DNA of 22,844 nucleotides from an uncultured Clostridia bacterium (lineage in GTDB: Bacteria > Bacillota > Clostridia > Christensenellales > Borkfalkiaceae): contig CANPZH010000004.1 in the NCBI GenBank assembly GCA_947589335.1, positions 1 to 22,844 of the forward strand, in the 5' to 3' direction. Made by a program: the position numbers and the translations under genes. Positions within the stretch are counted from its first letter, which is position 1; every line of letters starts with the position of its first letter. Under the pieces are notes generated by a model that saw only the letters and a program-made list of their open reading frames with translations, had not been told where the DNA came from and made no database searches. Below are positions 12,374 to 19,592 of the stretch, piece after piece.

Positions 12374-13792
12374 ATGAAACAATCCATCGGCGAATTTTTG
12401 GCAACGCTCCGCAAGGCGCACGGCTTTACCCAGCAGGAGGTGGCGGACCGGCTCGGCGTCTCCAACAAGACGGTCTCGGCGTGGGAGCGGGGGACGGCGC
12501 TGCCCGATATCCTTCTCCTCCCCGTGCTTGCGGAACTCTACGGCGTGACGGCGGATGAAATTCTTGCGGGCGAGCGCATGCCGTCCGCGGGGGAGGAGCG
12601 CGCGGAACTCTCCGAACGGTCGGGGCGCAAACTTCTGAGGCGCAAGCTCTCCAAATTTACGTTGCAGGCGTATCTCTTCGGCGGCCTGCTCGCGCTCGGG
12701 CTCTTCTTTTTCTTCTTCGGCTGGTATGTCGACCTCGTCACGGTCATGTGGTCCGGTTGGCGGTGGTGGCTCTTGCTCCTCTTTATGGGACTTGCGCTTT
12801 CCGTCGTCTCCCTCATTTGCCTTGTCGCCTTTTCGAGGAGCGCGGAGGCCTCGGGCGACGACGATCTCCCCCAAATCGGCAGCTTTGTCATTCTGCTCCG
12901 CCGGAAGCTTTCCCTTGCGCTGTGCGTTCCCGCCCTCGTGCCCTTCGGCTTTGCCGTGTTCTCCATGATCGTCATTTTTGCGGGGACTTCCCATCAGGTC
13001 CCCGTCCTTCTCGCGGTTGCGCTTGCGGCGGCGTTCATCTTGCTCCTTGCGGGGATCCTATTCCCCTCCGCGGCCGTCAAAAAGTACGGCGGAGAGGAGG
13101 CTGCCGCGCTTCGCTCCCGCAACAAAAAGCTGTACAAAAGGGCGGCGCTCTTCTCCCTGATCCCCATCCTGCTCGCCGCAGCGGTCTCGGTACTTTTTGC
13201 CGTTTGGAAGCCCGAGGCGCGCGGACTTCTCCACAGTGCGGAAAAGGGGGAGATGATTCAATTTCTGGAGACCCTTACGCTGGCGGAGGGCGTGTCCCAT
13301 CCGGACGGGTCCGTCTCGTCGGAGGTCCGTGAGTACATCTTTCCGCTTTCCGAACTCGCCGCGACCGCCGAAGAGTGGGAGCCGTGCGACCTCGGGGACG
13401 GGTTCTCGTGCGTCTTTTTCAACGGGAAGGAGAGCTGCAAGATCAGCCGCGACGAGCCCTTCCACGTTCTCGGCTCGGGTACCTTGGGCGAGCTCACCGA
13501 ACTTACGGTCTTTCGCCTCTATTCCGGGGACAGGACGTTTTCGGCGTACAACGCGCGCTATAACACGGCATGTATGAATTCCTGGATCTTGACAGAGGAT
13601 TGGCGCGGGGTGAACGTTCCCCAACGGATCGAACTTTTCGCGAAGGGGGACGGGGCTGAGCTCTACCGCTGTCACGAGGAGGACTACTTCCCGCTCGCCG
13701 CGACAGTATCCCTCGCGGGAAGTTTGACAGGGGTCGCGGTCTGCGTTCTCGTCTGCCTCGTCAAGCGGGAGAAGTATCCCGTCAAATTATAA
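12374..13792 (+). CDS. Membrane-bound XRE-family transcriptional regulator
   Basis: This 472-residue protein starts with a Cro/CI-type helix-turn-helix (residues 3-60: FTQQEVADRLGVSNKTVSAWERG, given here as its conserved core QQEVADRLGVS and SAWERG). Five hydrophobic helices follow (about 94-120, 128-151, 177-200, 205-228, 252-273), then a domain of about 165 residues with four cysteines, probably outside the membrane, and a last helix near 440-465. The layout suggests a one-component sensor that detects an envelope signal and binds DNA at the membrane. Its targets and ligand are unknown; XRE regulators often control adjacent genes or themselves. The ATG was chosen because GGCGAGG lies 7 bp upstream; a GTG three codons earlier has no ribosome site. 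Confidence 0.85.
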   Translation: MKQSIGEFLATLRKAHGFTQQEVADRLGVSNKTVSAWERGTALPDILLLPVLAELYGVTADEILAGERMPSAGEERAELSERSGRKLLRRKLSKFTLQAYLFGGLLALGLFFFFFGWYVDLVTVMWSGWRWWLLLLFMGLALSVVSLICLVAFSRSAEASGDDDLPQIGSFVILLRRKLSLALCVPALVPFGFAVFSMIVIFAGTSHQVPVLLAVALAAAFILLLAGILFPSAAVKKYGGEEAAALRSRNKKLYKRAALFSLIPILLAAAVSVLFAVWKPEARGLLHSAEKGEMIQFLETLTLAEGVSHPDGSVSSEVREYIFPLSELAATAEEWEPCDLGDGFSCVFFNGKESCKISRDEPFHVLGSGTLGELTELTVFRLYSGDRTFSAYNARYNTACMNSWILTEDWRGVNVPQRIELFAKGDGAELYRCHEEDYFPLAATVSLAGSLTGVAVCVLVCLVKREKYPVKL

Positions 13793-13814
13793 GGAATCGG
13801 GGAAATAAAAGAGA

Positions 13815-13848
13815 GGCGCCCGCCGCGGGAGATCCCGCGGCGGGCGCC
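13815..13848 (-). terminator. Terminator shared by convergent genes
   Basis: A perfect 15-bp GC stem (13815-13829 with 13834-13848) with an AGAT loop lies between two convergent genes. On the minus strand it is followed by TCTCTTTTATTT, so it mainly ends the flavin reductase transcript. It may also stop the XRE gene from the other side, although the plus-strand T-run is poor. Confidence 0.85.
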
Positions 13849-13860
13849 TTCGCTCCGTCC

Positions 13861-14433
13861 TCATTTTTTCATGAATTTTGCGCCGCTCTTCCACGCCTGT
13901 CCAACCCGTTCGCCCACGGCGAAATAGCCGCTTTGGAACTGGTCGAAGACGAAGGCGTTGAGCTTTGACGGGTCCACTTTGCCCTTTTCGTCGAGCACCT
14001 TCTCGTCGGCGAGCACATTGGCGATCCTCCCGAGCACGCGGAAGCCGTAGACGGTACTTTGGCACTCGACGACCTCGCACTCCATCGTGAGCGGGAACTC
14101 CTCGATGACGGGCGCGTCGACGTGCGCGCTCGCCGCGGCGGTGAGGCCGCTGCGCTCGAACTTGTCCGCCGTCTTGTTGGCGGTGGCGATCCCGAAGTAA
14201 TCGGCCTCGGCAAGATGGGGGACGTCGGCGACGGACAGCGTGAACGCGCCCCGCGCCTTGATGTTCTCCGCGGTCTTATGCGTCTCGTCGATGTTGAGCG
14301 CGACCATATCCTCCGCGCAGATCCCTCCCCAGGCCATGTTCATGACGTCGACCTTCCCGTCCTTTCCGTACGTTGCGATCATCAGCACGGGCATGGGGAA
14401 GACGGCGGGTTTGACTCCAAGACTTTTCAGCAT
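13861..14433 (-). CDS. Flavin reductase-like FMN-binding protein
   Basis: This 190-residue protein matches the FMN-binding split-barrel flavin reductase-like family. Landmarks are PMPVLMIAT (13-21), VMNMAWGG (30-37), the TAENI and FTLSVAD segments, and a C-terminal FAVGERVGQAW. Such proteins bind FMN and pass electrons from NAD(P)H or other donors; some anaerobe members act as small flavoproteins in oxygen or nitric oxide handling. The start ATG is preceded by GAGGTG with 6-bp spacing. It is divergent from a rubrerythrin gene 128 bp away, which suggests a shared redox role, but the electron partner is not shown by sequence. Confidence 0.87.
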   Translation of the reverse strand: MLKSLGVKPAVFPMPVLMIATYGKDGKVDVMNMAWGGICAEDMVALNIDETHKTAENIKARGAFTLSVADVPHLAEADYFGIATANKTADKFERSGLTAAASAHVDAPVIEEFPLTMECEVVECQSTVYGFRVLGRIANVLADEKVLDEKGKVDPSKLNAFVFDQFQSGYFAVGERVGQAWKSGAKFMKK

Positions 14434-14458
14434 TTTTTCACCTCGTTTTTTTTCTCAA

Positions 14459-14487
14459 AGTATAGCGCGGCGGGGAAATTTTGTCAA
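14459..14487 (-). promoter_or_regulatory. Promoter of the flavin reductase-like gene
   Basis: On the minus strand TTGACA (14482-14487) and TATACT (14459-14464) with a 17-bp spacer, 25 bp before the ATG. No equally clear promoter was found for the divergent rubrerythrin gene. Confidence 0.88.
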
Positions 14488-14561
14488 GAGGGAAATTTGT
14501 CGGAAAGGGGGAATAAGATCGCCTTTCCCGCGCAAAATAAGTTGCGTAAGGGAGGACGAAT

Positions 14562-15158
14562 ATGGATTTTACCGAGACGCAGACCTATCTCAATCTCGCG
14601 AGAGGATTCGCGGGGGAGTGCCAGGCGGGGATGCGGTACCAGCTCACGGCGAAGGCCGCAATGCAACAGGGCTATCAGGTTCTTGCGGACACCGTTCGCA
14701 CGATCGCAAAGAACGAGACGAACCACGCGAAGGTCTTTTTCGAGACGATCCTTCGGGAAGCGGGGAGCCGGGAAGATATCCGGATCGACGCAAGTTTTCC
14801 GTTCCATGCCGGAACGGTCGAAGAGAATCTCAAGTTCGCGGCGGAAGACGAGAGGGGCGAGGCCGAGGTCTTGTACCCGGGCTTTGCGAAGACGGCGAGG
14901 GAAGAGGGGTTTGAGCAGATCGCGCTCAAATTCGAACAGGTAGCGATGGTGGAAGGCAATCATCGGATCATCTTCGAGTACCTCTACGAGGCGTTCAAGG
15001 ACGGCTCCCTCTATCACGCGGAACGTCCGATGCTGTGGATCTGCGGCGAGTGCGGCTATATGCACACGTCGAAGGACGCATGGAACATCTGCCCCCTGTG
15101 CGGAGCGTCCCAGGGCGAAGCGGAGATTCATCTTCCCTTCAAAAAGGAGAATCTATGA
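14562..15158 (+). CDS. Second rubrerythrin (divergent, long-loop type)
   Basis: This 198-residue protein has a ferritin-like diiron domain with Glu19, Glu52-x-x-His55, Glu98/Glu101 and Glu131-x-x-His134, and a C-terminal rubredoxin-like site (Cys161-x2-Cys164, Cys177-x2-Cys180). It differs clearly from the rubrerythrin at 720 and has a longer segment between the helix pairs (about residues 66-90). The likely activity is again peroxide reduction in the cytoplasm. The ATG follows AGGGAGG. It is divergent from the flavin reductase-like gene, and its stop overlaps the start of a 43-residue ORF (ATGA), so these are likely co-translated. Confidence 0.92.
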   Translation: MDFTETQTYLNLARGFAGECQAGMRYQLTAKAAMQQGYQVLADTVRTIAKNETNHAKVFFETILREAGSREDIRIDASFPFHAGTVEENLKFAAEDERGEAEVLYPGFAKTAREEGFEQIALKFEQVAMVEGNHRIIFEYLYEAFKDGSLYHAERPMLWICGECGYMHTSKDAWNICPLCGASQGEAEIHLPFKKENL

Positions 15159-15286
15159 GAAACAGCAAGACGGGCAACAACTCGAACGCTCAGAACAAGA
15201 CGAACAATGCGCAGAATACGCAGAACAAGACGTCGAACAGATCCTGCAGCGGCAAGAAGTCTTCGTCCGAGAAGAACTGCGACTGA
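15155..15286 (+). CDS. Small Asn/Ser/Lys-rich protein coupled to rubrerythrin
   Basis: This 43-residue ORF begins in the ATGA overlap with the rubrerythrin stop and has AAAAAGGAGA 5 bp upstream, a strong ribosome site. The product is very polar: 11 Asn, 8 Ser and 6 Lys, with a partly repeated QNKTNNAQN / QNTQNKTSN core and two cysteines (Cys31, Cys42) in the tail. There is no signal peptide, membrane segment or recognised domain, so it is probably disordered. Asn-rich short proteins of this look occur in clostridia (general knowledge), without assigned function that I can name. Start signals and tight coupling support its reality. Its role is unknown. Confidence 0.6.
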   Translation: MRNSKTGNNSNAQNKTNNAQNTQNKTSNRSCSGKKSSSEKNCD

Positions 15287-15331
15287 ACGGTGAAGCGGGA
15301 AGAGCGGACCGCCCTTTCAAGGGGTGCGAAA

Positions 15332-15421
15332 ATGCGCTCCCGCGAAGACGTCCTCGGCAGCTATACGGGCGTCGGCGCAAAGGAAAGCGAGACGCCCATA
15401 CAGGACGCGGACGATCTGTAA
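15332..15421 (+). CDS. Small conserved-looking 29-residue protein
   Basis: This short ORF has AAGGGG 7 bp before its ATG and ends in QDADDL. It reads SREDVLGSYTGVG in the first half and is acidic in the second. The VxGSYTG...PVQDADDL pattern resembles very small uncharacterised proteins I associate with clostridial genomes, but I could not check this. An in-frame GTG at 15290 would extend it to 43 residues but lacks a ribosome site. It follows the Asn-rich ORF by 45 bp and precedes a terminator, so it would be the last gene of the rubrerythrin operon. It lies outside simple ORF-length cut-offs and is easily missed. Confidence 0.55.
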   Translation: MRSREDVLGSYTGVGAKESETPIQDADDL

Positions 15422-15429
15422 CAAATGGG

Positions 15430-15459
15430 GAGGGGAGGAACACGGTTCCGCCCCTCTTT
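15430..15459 (+). terminator. Terminator of the second rubrerythrin operon
   Basis: GAGGGG-A-GGAAC (15430-15441) pairs with GTTCC-G-CCCCTC (15445-15456) around a 3-nt loop, with one A/G mismatch, followed by TTT. It starts 9 bp after the stop of the 29-residue ORF. Confidence 0.75.
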
Positions 15460-15509
15460 CCGTTCACGGGCGGGATACGGAAAAATCACGGAACTTTCAC
15501 AGGATTAAG

Positions 15510-15539
15510 TTGACTTTTTCGCAGAGATTCGGCTATAAT
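15510..15539 (+). promoter_or_regulatory. Promoter of the HtrA-like protease gene
   Basis: TTGACT (15510-15515) and TATAAT (15534-15539) with an 18-bp spacer. The leader is about 34 nt. Confidence 0.8.
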
Positions 15540-15579
15540 AGTCTCAAAAGAAAGATTTTTGGAATGCGGAGGGATTCCG

Positions 15580-16920
15580 ATGAAAAAGACATTACGGGCG
15601 GTCTTGGCGCTGGCATGCGCGGGAGCGCTCCTCTTCGGGCTTGCCGCCTGCGGCACGTCCTCGGAGAGAAACCCTTACGAAGTCGCCACGGAGCTCGGCT
15701 ATCAGGGCAGCGAAGGCGCCTGGCTCGCCGGCCAGACGGGCGGCGGCACGGAGGCGCGGCGCATGTACGACGAGGCGCGTGCGGCGGGCTATACGGGAAC
15801 TTACATCGACTTTTTGAAGGAGATCGGCTATCCGGGAGACGATACGCCTGGGATCAACCGTGCGCTCAATTCCGTCGTGGAGATCGCCGCGGTCTTCCAC
15901 TATCCTTTCTCCGCGGGCGGGGAGAACGCGGTCGGAGAGTCCTACACGGGCGGCGGCTCGGGGGTCATCTATGAGCTCGACCGCAGTGCGGGCAACGCTT
16001 ACGTCATCACGAACTATCACGTCGTCTATAATTCCGCAAGCTCGGGGCTCGAGACGGTGCGGCACATCAGCGACGAGATCTCCCTCTATCTGTACGGCGA
16101 CACCCTCCGCACTTCCCCTGTCGAGGCGACCTTCGTCGGCGGCGTCATGGAGGAGGACATCGCCGTGCTCCGCGTGGAAAACAGCGACGTGCTGAAAAAC
16201 AGCTCGGCAATGGCGTGCGAGGCGGCGAATTCCGACGCCGTCACCGTCGGCGAACGGGTCTATGTGATCGGCAGTCCCAACCGCAACGGGATCTCCGCCG
16301 TCACGGGGATCGTCTCCGTGGACGCGGAATACATCAGCATCATCCTCGCGGACGGCGTCACGGTGTCGAGCACGCTCGAGATCCGCACGGACGCGCCCAT
16401 CAACCACGGCAATTCGGGCGGCGGCCTCTTCAATGCGGACGGCAGGCTCATCGGCATCTCGAACGCGCGGCGGGAGACCTCGGGCATCGAGCACTTCGGC
16501 TACGCGCTCCCCTCCAATATCGTGCTGGCGGTCGCGCAGAACATCATCGACAGCAGCAAGGTCAATCCCTACCATCACGGCGCGCTCCGCGCCATGCTCG
16601 GCGTCACCCTGACCCGCAGCGAGGCGCATAGCACCTACGACGAGAAGTCCGCCAAGACCTATATCTCCGAGCGGGTCACCGTGAAGGAGGTCAACGGCGG
16701 CGGAGCCGCGAGCGGCAAGCTGCAGGCGGGCGACCTGATCTATTCCATCCGCATCGGCGACGGGGCGGATATCGCCATCCGCCGCATGCACATGGTCGAC
16801 GCGATCATGTACAGCGTGCGCAAGGGCAACACGGTGACGATCACCGTGGACCGCGGCGGGGAGATCGTCCCCGTCGAGATCCCCTTCGTGAAGGACAGCG
16901 ACTTTTCGCTCTATTCATAA
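15580..16920 (+). CDS. Lipoprotein HtrA-like serine protease with PDZ domain
   Basis: This 446-residue protein has a lipoprotein signal peptide with lipobox LAAC (Cys24), so it should be anchored on the outer face of the membrane. A trypsin-like S1C domain carries the triad His147 (NYHVV), Asp193 (EEDIAVL) and Ser279 (HGNSGGG); a PDZ domain fills about residues 340-440. HtrA proteases degrade or refold damaged envelope proteins. Between anchor and protease are two copies of a short repeat, VATELGYQGSEGAWLAG (35-51) and YDEARAAGYTGTYIDFLKE (63-81), of the GYxGTxxxWL type found in clostridial surface proteins. The ATG with GGAGGG upstream was chosen over an upstream TTG. The gene is monocistronic. 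Confidence 0.92.
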   Translation: MKKTLRAVLALACAGALLFGLAACGTSSERNPYEVATELGYQGSEGAWLAGQTGGGTEARRMYDEARAAGYTGTYIDFLKEIGYPGDDTPGINRALNSVVEIAAVFHYPFSAGGENAVGESYTGGGSGVIYELDRSAGNAYVITNYHVVYNSASSGLETVRHISDEISLYLYGDTLRTSPVEATFVGGVMEEDIAVLRVENSDVLKNSSAMACEAANSDAVTVGERVYVIGSPNRNGISAVTGIVSVDAEYISIILADGVTVSSTLEIRTDAPINHGNSGGGLFNADGRLIGISNARRETSGIEHFGYALPSNIVLAVAQNIIDSSKVNPYHHGALRAMLGVTLTRSEAHSTYDEKSAKTYISERVTVKEVNGGGAASGKLQAGDLIYSIRIGDGADIAIRRMHMVDAIMYSVRKGNTVTITVDRGGEIVPVEIPFVKDSDFSLYS

Positions 16921-16940
16921 GGGACAACGGAAATTTCACG

Positions 16941-16980
16941 GAGCGGGAAGGCTTTTGCTTGACTTTCCCGCTCTGTTTTC
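16941..16980 (+). terminator. Terminator after the HtrA-like gene
   Basis: GAGCGGGAA (16941-16949) pairs perfectly with TTCCCGCTC (16965-16973) around a 15-nt loop, followed by TGTTTTC and more T. The loop contains the -35 of the next promoter. Confidence 0.8.
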
Positions 16981-16987
16981 TTATAAT
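16959..16987 (+). promoter_or_regulatory. Promoter of the membrane redox operon
   Basis: TTGACT (16959-16964) and TATAAT (16982-16987) with a 17-bp spacer. The spacer is the 3' arm and T-run of the upstream terminator. Confidence 0.88.
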
Positions 16988-17017
16988 AAATTCAAAAATA
17001 CAGAAGGGAGGCGCGCC

Positions 17018-17842
17018 ATGCAAAAAAACGAAAAGATCAGGCTCTTCTATGGGATCTTTCTCGGGATCTTCACCGTCGTGATCGGCGCGCTGTTCATCTT
17101 CGAGGCGGCGGATCTCTACTATTCCGGGCTCGCGGAGACGGGGCATGCGACGGGGATGTACAGCCGCGGGGAGGTCGCTTCCCGCCTGAAGGCCCTGCTC
17201 GCGCCGCTCCTCATCTGGGTCGCCGCCGTGATCGCGGGGGGCGTGCTGTTTGCGCGGTTCCCCGCTGCGGGCATAAAGAGGAGGACGGACGCGCATTCCG
17301 CGTTCTTCCGCCTGAAGAGGCGGGCTCCGCGCTTTGAGGGGGGAGAGCTCGGCGTCATGAGCGCAAGGCTCGCTCTCGCGGAGAAGATCCGCTTTGCGGT
17401 GTGGGCATGCGCCGCGGCATTCTGCGCCGCCGCCGCCGTGATGAGCGCCCTCTATGTGTTCGACGCCGCCAACTTCCCCGGCGATTCTCTGAACGGGGAG
17501 ATCCTGAAGATGCTCGGCGGCGTGCTCCCGTGGCTCGGGGCAGCGTTCGCCGCGGTCGCGGCGTGCACGGCGTGCGAGGCGGTATATGCCAAAAAGATGC
17601 TCCCCGCGGTCAAAAAACTCGTCGCGGCGGGGCGGGGCATGCCGCCGGAGCCCTCCGTTTGGGAGAGAGGGCGCGCGGCGGGTGCAGGTCTTCTCCGCGA
17701 TCCCCGCGTGATCGCGGGCGTCCGCATTGCCGTCTTTGCCGCCGCCGTCACCCTGATCGCCGTCGGCGCCGCGAGCGGAGAAGCGCGGGTGATGTGGGTC
17801 AAAGCGATCAACATCTGCACGGAGTGCATCGGACTGGGGTGA
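17018..17842 (+). CDS. Membrane protein with C-terminal CD1871A-like CxxC motif
   Basis: This 274-residue protein has five hydrophobic helices (about 12-35, 59-81, 126-148, 165-190, 231-253). Its last 45 residues end in KAINICTECIGLG with Cys267-x2-Cys270. This tail closely resembles the small clostridial CD1871A family CxxC proteins, which are normally separate ORFs of about 40-60 residues; here it appears fused to a four-helix membrane part with no recognised domain. The CxxC could bind metal or take part in thiol exchange at the membrane. The gene lies 5 bp upstream of the NapH/TlpA fusion, so the two probably form one redox unit. The ATG has AAGGGAGG upstream; an upstream TTG in frame lies before the -10 and is excluded. 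Confidence 0.7.
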   Translation: MQKNEKIRLFYGIFLGIFTVVIGALFIFEAADLYYSGLAETGHATGMYSRGEVASRLKALLAPLLIWVAAVIAGGVLFARFPAAGIKRRTDAHSAFFRLKRRAPRFEGGELGVMSARLALAEKIRFAVWACAAAFCAAAAVMSALYVFDAANFPGDSLNGEILKMLGGVLPWLGAAFAAVAACTACEAVYAKKMLPAVKKLVAAGRGMPPEPSVWERGRAAGAGLLRDPRVIAGVRIAVFAAAVTLIAVGAASGEARVMWVKAINICTECIGLG

Positions 17843-17847
17843 GCGGC

Positions 17848-19467
17848 ATGGGAAAATTTTTCGGAAAGATCAGAAACTGGTGGTCCCGCCATAAGCCGAC
17901 GAAGCGCCGTCTCATCCAGCTCTACGCCGCACTGCTCACGAATGCGAACATCAAGGGCTTTTTCTCGGGGGATATCTATGCGGGCGGCGCGAAGTATTTC
18001 TGCGTGCCCGGGCTCAACTGCTATTCCTGCCCCGGGGCGGCGGGGGCATGTCCGCTCGGCGCCCTCCAGAACGCGCTCACGCAGTCCAAGACGAGCACGC
18101 CCTACTACATTCTCGGCATTCTCGTGCTCTTCGGCATTCTGCTCGGCAGAACGATCTGCGGCTTCCTCTGTCCCATCGGGCTCGGACAGGAGCTCCTCTA
18201 TAAGATCAAGACGCCCAAGCTCCGCAAGAGCCGCTACACCCGCATCCTCTCCTATCTCAAATATGTCATCCTGATCGTCTTTGTGATCGCGATCCCCGTG
18301 ATCTACGGCCTCATCGACCGCACGGTCCCCGCGTTCTGCAAATACATCTGTCCCGCAGGCACCTTCGGAGGGGCGCTCGGTCTCCTGATCAACCCCGCCA
18401 ACCACGGGCTCTATGAGATGCTCGGCCCGCTCTTCACCTGGAAATTCTGCCTCATGATCGCGATCTGCACGGCGAGCGTGTTCATCTTCCGCGCCTTCTG
18501 CCGGTTTTTGTGCCCGCTCGGCGCGATCTACAGCTTCTTCAACCGGATCGCTCTTCTCGGCGTAAAGGTCGACCGCGACTCCTGCACGGACTGCGGGCTC
18601 TGCGTCTCCCATTGCAAGATGGATGTCAAGCATGTCGGCGACCATGAGTGTATCAACTGCGGCGAGTGCATCTCGGTCTGCCCCGCGAAGGCGATCTCCT
18701 GGAAGGGGGGGAAGCTCTTCGTCCGCCCGAACGAGACCCCCGTGCTCGCAGAGGGACCGGAAGAGCCCGTGCGCCCGCTCGGCGCCCTGCTTTCGGATCC
18801 TTCCGCAGGATCCGCCGCGGAGGAAACTCCGGAGACGGCGCCCGAGGCTCCCTCGGAGGCGGAAGTTGCCGAAGAATCCGCCGCAGAGCCCGCGCCCGCG
18901 GCGCGGAAGAAGCGCGGACGGCGCTTCTGGATGCAGTTCGCGGCATGGACCGCCGCGCTCGCGCTGCTTGCGGGGGCGCTCGTCTACTATAATTTCATCG
19001 ACCGCCCGGAGGTCGTCTACGGCAACGAAGAGGGGAATGTCTGCCCCGACTTCACCCTCCCCGTCCTGCAGGGCGGCGGAGAGACGTTCACCCTCTCGGC
19101 GCGGCGGGGGAAGGTCGTCATCCTCAATTTCTGGACGACCTATTGCGATCCCTGCAAGAAGGAAATCCCCTATTTCGAACAGATCGCAAACGAGTACGAG
19201 GGCGAGGTCGTGGTGGCGATCGTGCACGGCACCGACGTCATAGAGGACGTCCCCTCGTTCATCCGCGACACGATGGGCTGGGGAGACTATACGTCCTACT
19301 TTTTGCAGGATACGCAGGAGGAGCGGACGTATCTGACCCTCGGCGGAAGGTCGACGTGGCCGATGACGGTCATTCTCGACAAGGAGGGCGTCATCCGCCT
19401 CGTCCGCCAGGGCGAGACGAGCTACGAGTTCCTCCGCACGCAGGTGGAGGGTCTTCTCGGCCACTGA
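17848..19467 (+). CDS. NapH-type Fe-S membrane protein fused to a TlpA thioredoxin
   Basis: This 539-residue protein joins two systems. Residues 1-240 are a NapH/MauN-like polyferredoxin membrane part with CGFLCP (104-109), CKYICP (164-169) and CRFLCP (218-223). Two [4Fe-4S] sites follow (Cys246, 249, 252, 256; Cys268, 271, 274, 278). After a Pro/Ala/Glu-rich linker (about 297-355) and a further helix (360-384) comes a TlpA/ResA thioredoxin domain with TYCDPC (Cys433, Cys436) and WP at Pro505. Electrons could pass from the Fe-S part to the extracytoplasmic thiol pair, reducing envelope proteins. ABC-type CcdA is absent. The ATG with GGGGTGAG upstream was chosen; a longer upstream frame overlaps the preceding gene and is not used. 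Confidence 0.9.
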   Translation: MGKFFGKIRNWWSRHKPTKRRLIQLYAALLTNANIKGFFSGDIYAGGAKYFCVPGLNCYSCPGAAGACPLGALQNALTQSKTSTPYYILGILVLFGILLGRTICGFLCPIGLGQELLYKIKTPKLRKSRYTRILSYLKYVILIVFVIAIPVIYGLIDRTVPAFCKYICPAGTFGGALGLLINPANHGLYEMLGPLFTWKFCLMIAICTASVFIFRAFCRFLCPLGAIYSFFNRIALLGVKVDRDSCTDCGLCVSHCKMDVKHVGDHECINCGECISVCPAKAISWKGGKLFVRPNETPVLAEGPEEPVRPLGALLSDPSAGSAAEETPETAPEAPSEAEVAEESAAEPAPAARKKRGRRFWMQFAAWTAALALLAGALVYYNFIDRPEVVYGNEEGNVCPDFTLPVLQGGGETFTLSARRGKVVILNFWTTYCDPCKKEIPYFEQIANEYEGEVVVAIVHGTDVIEDVPSFIRDTMGWGDYTSYFLQDTQEERTYLTLGGRSTWPMTVILDKEGVIRLVRQGETSYEFLRTQVEGLLGH

Positions 19468-19497
19468 CGCCTGATAGTTTGAAAGGAGAATATCAAG

Positions 19498-19538
19498 GCG
19501 GCGCGGGGTCCGAATGTCTTCGGACCCCGCGCCGCTTT
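19498..19538 (+). terminator. Terminator after the membrane redox operon
   Basis: A 17-bp perfect stem (19498-19514 with 19519-19535) with a TGTC loop is followed by TTT. The T-run is short but the stem is very strong. Confidence 0.75.
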
Positions 19539-19550
19539 CGCGCTTCGCGC

Positions 19551-19584
19551 AAAAAACCTGTCCCCGCGGGAAGCGCGGGGACAG
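19551..19584 (-). terminator. Terminator of the phosphoribosyltransferase-like gene
   Basis: On the minus strand CTGTCCCCGCG (complement of 19574-19584) pairs with CGCGGGGACAG (complement of 19558-19568) around a 5-nt loop, followed after a G by six T (19551-19556). It lies 9 bp after the minus-strand stop and faces the convergent terminator at 19498. Confidence 0.88.
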
Positions 19585-19592
19585 ATGAAAGA

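Noticed and set aside
14488..14561. Promoter for the second rubrerythrin
   Set aside because: TAAGAT at 14514-14519 looks like a -10, but there is no fitting -35 at 16-18 bp, so no promoter is called.
19481..19500. AAAGGAGA Shine-Dalgarno-like site after the NapH/TlpA gene
   Set aside because: No start codon and reading frame follow before the terminator hairpin. It may be a remnant of a lost gene, but that cannot be supported.
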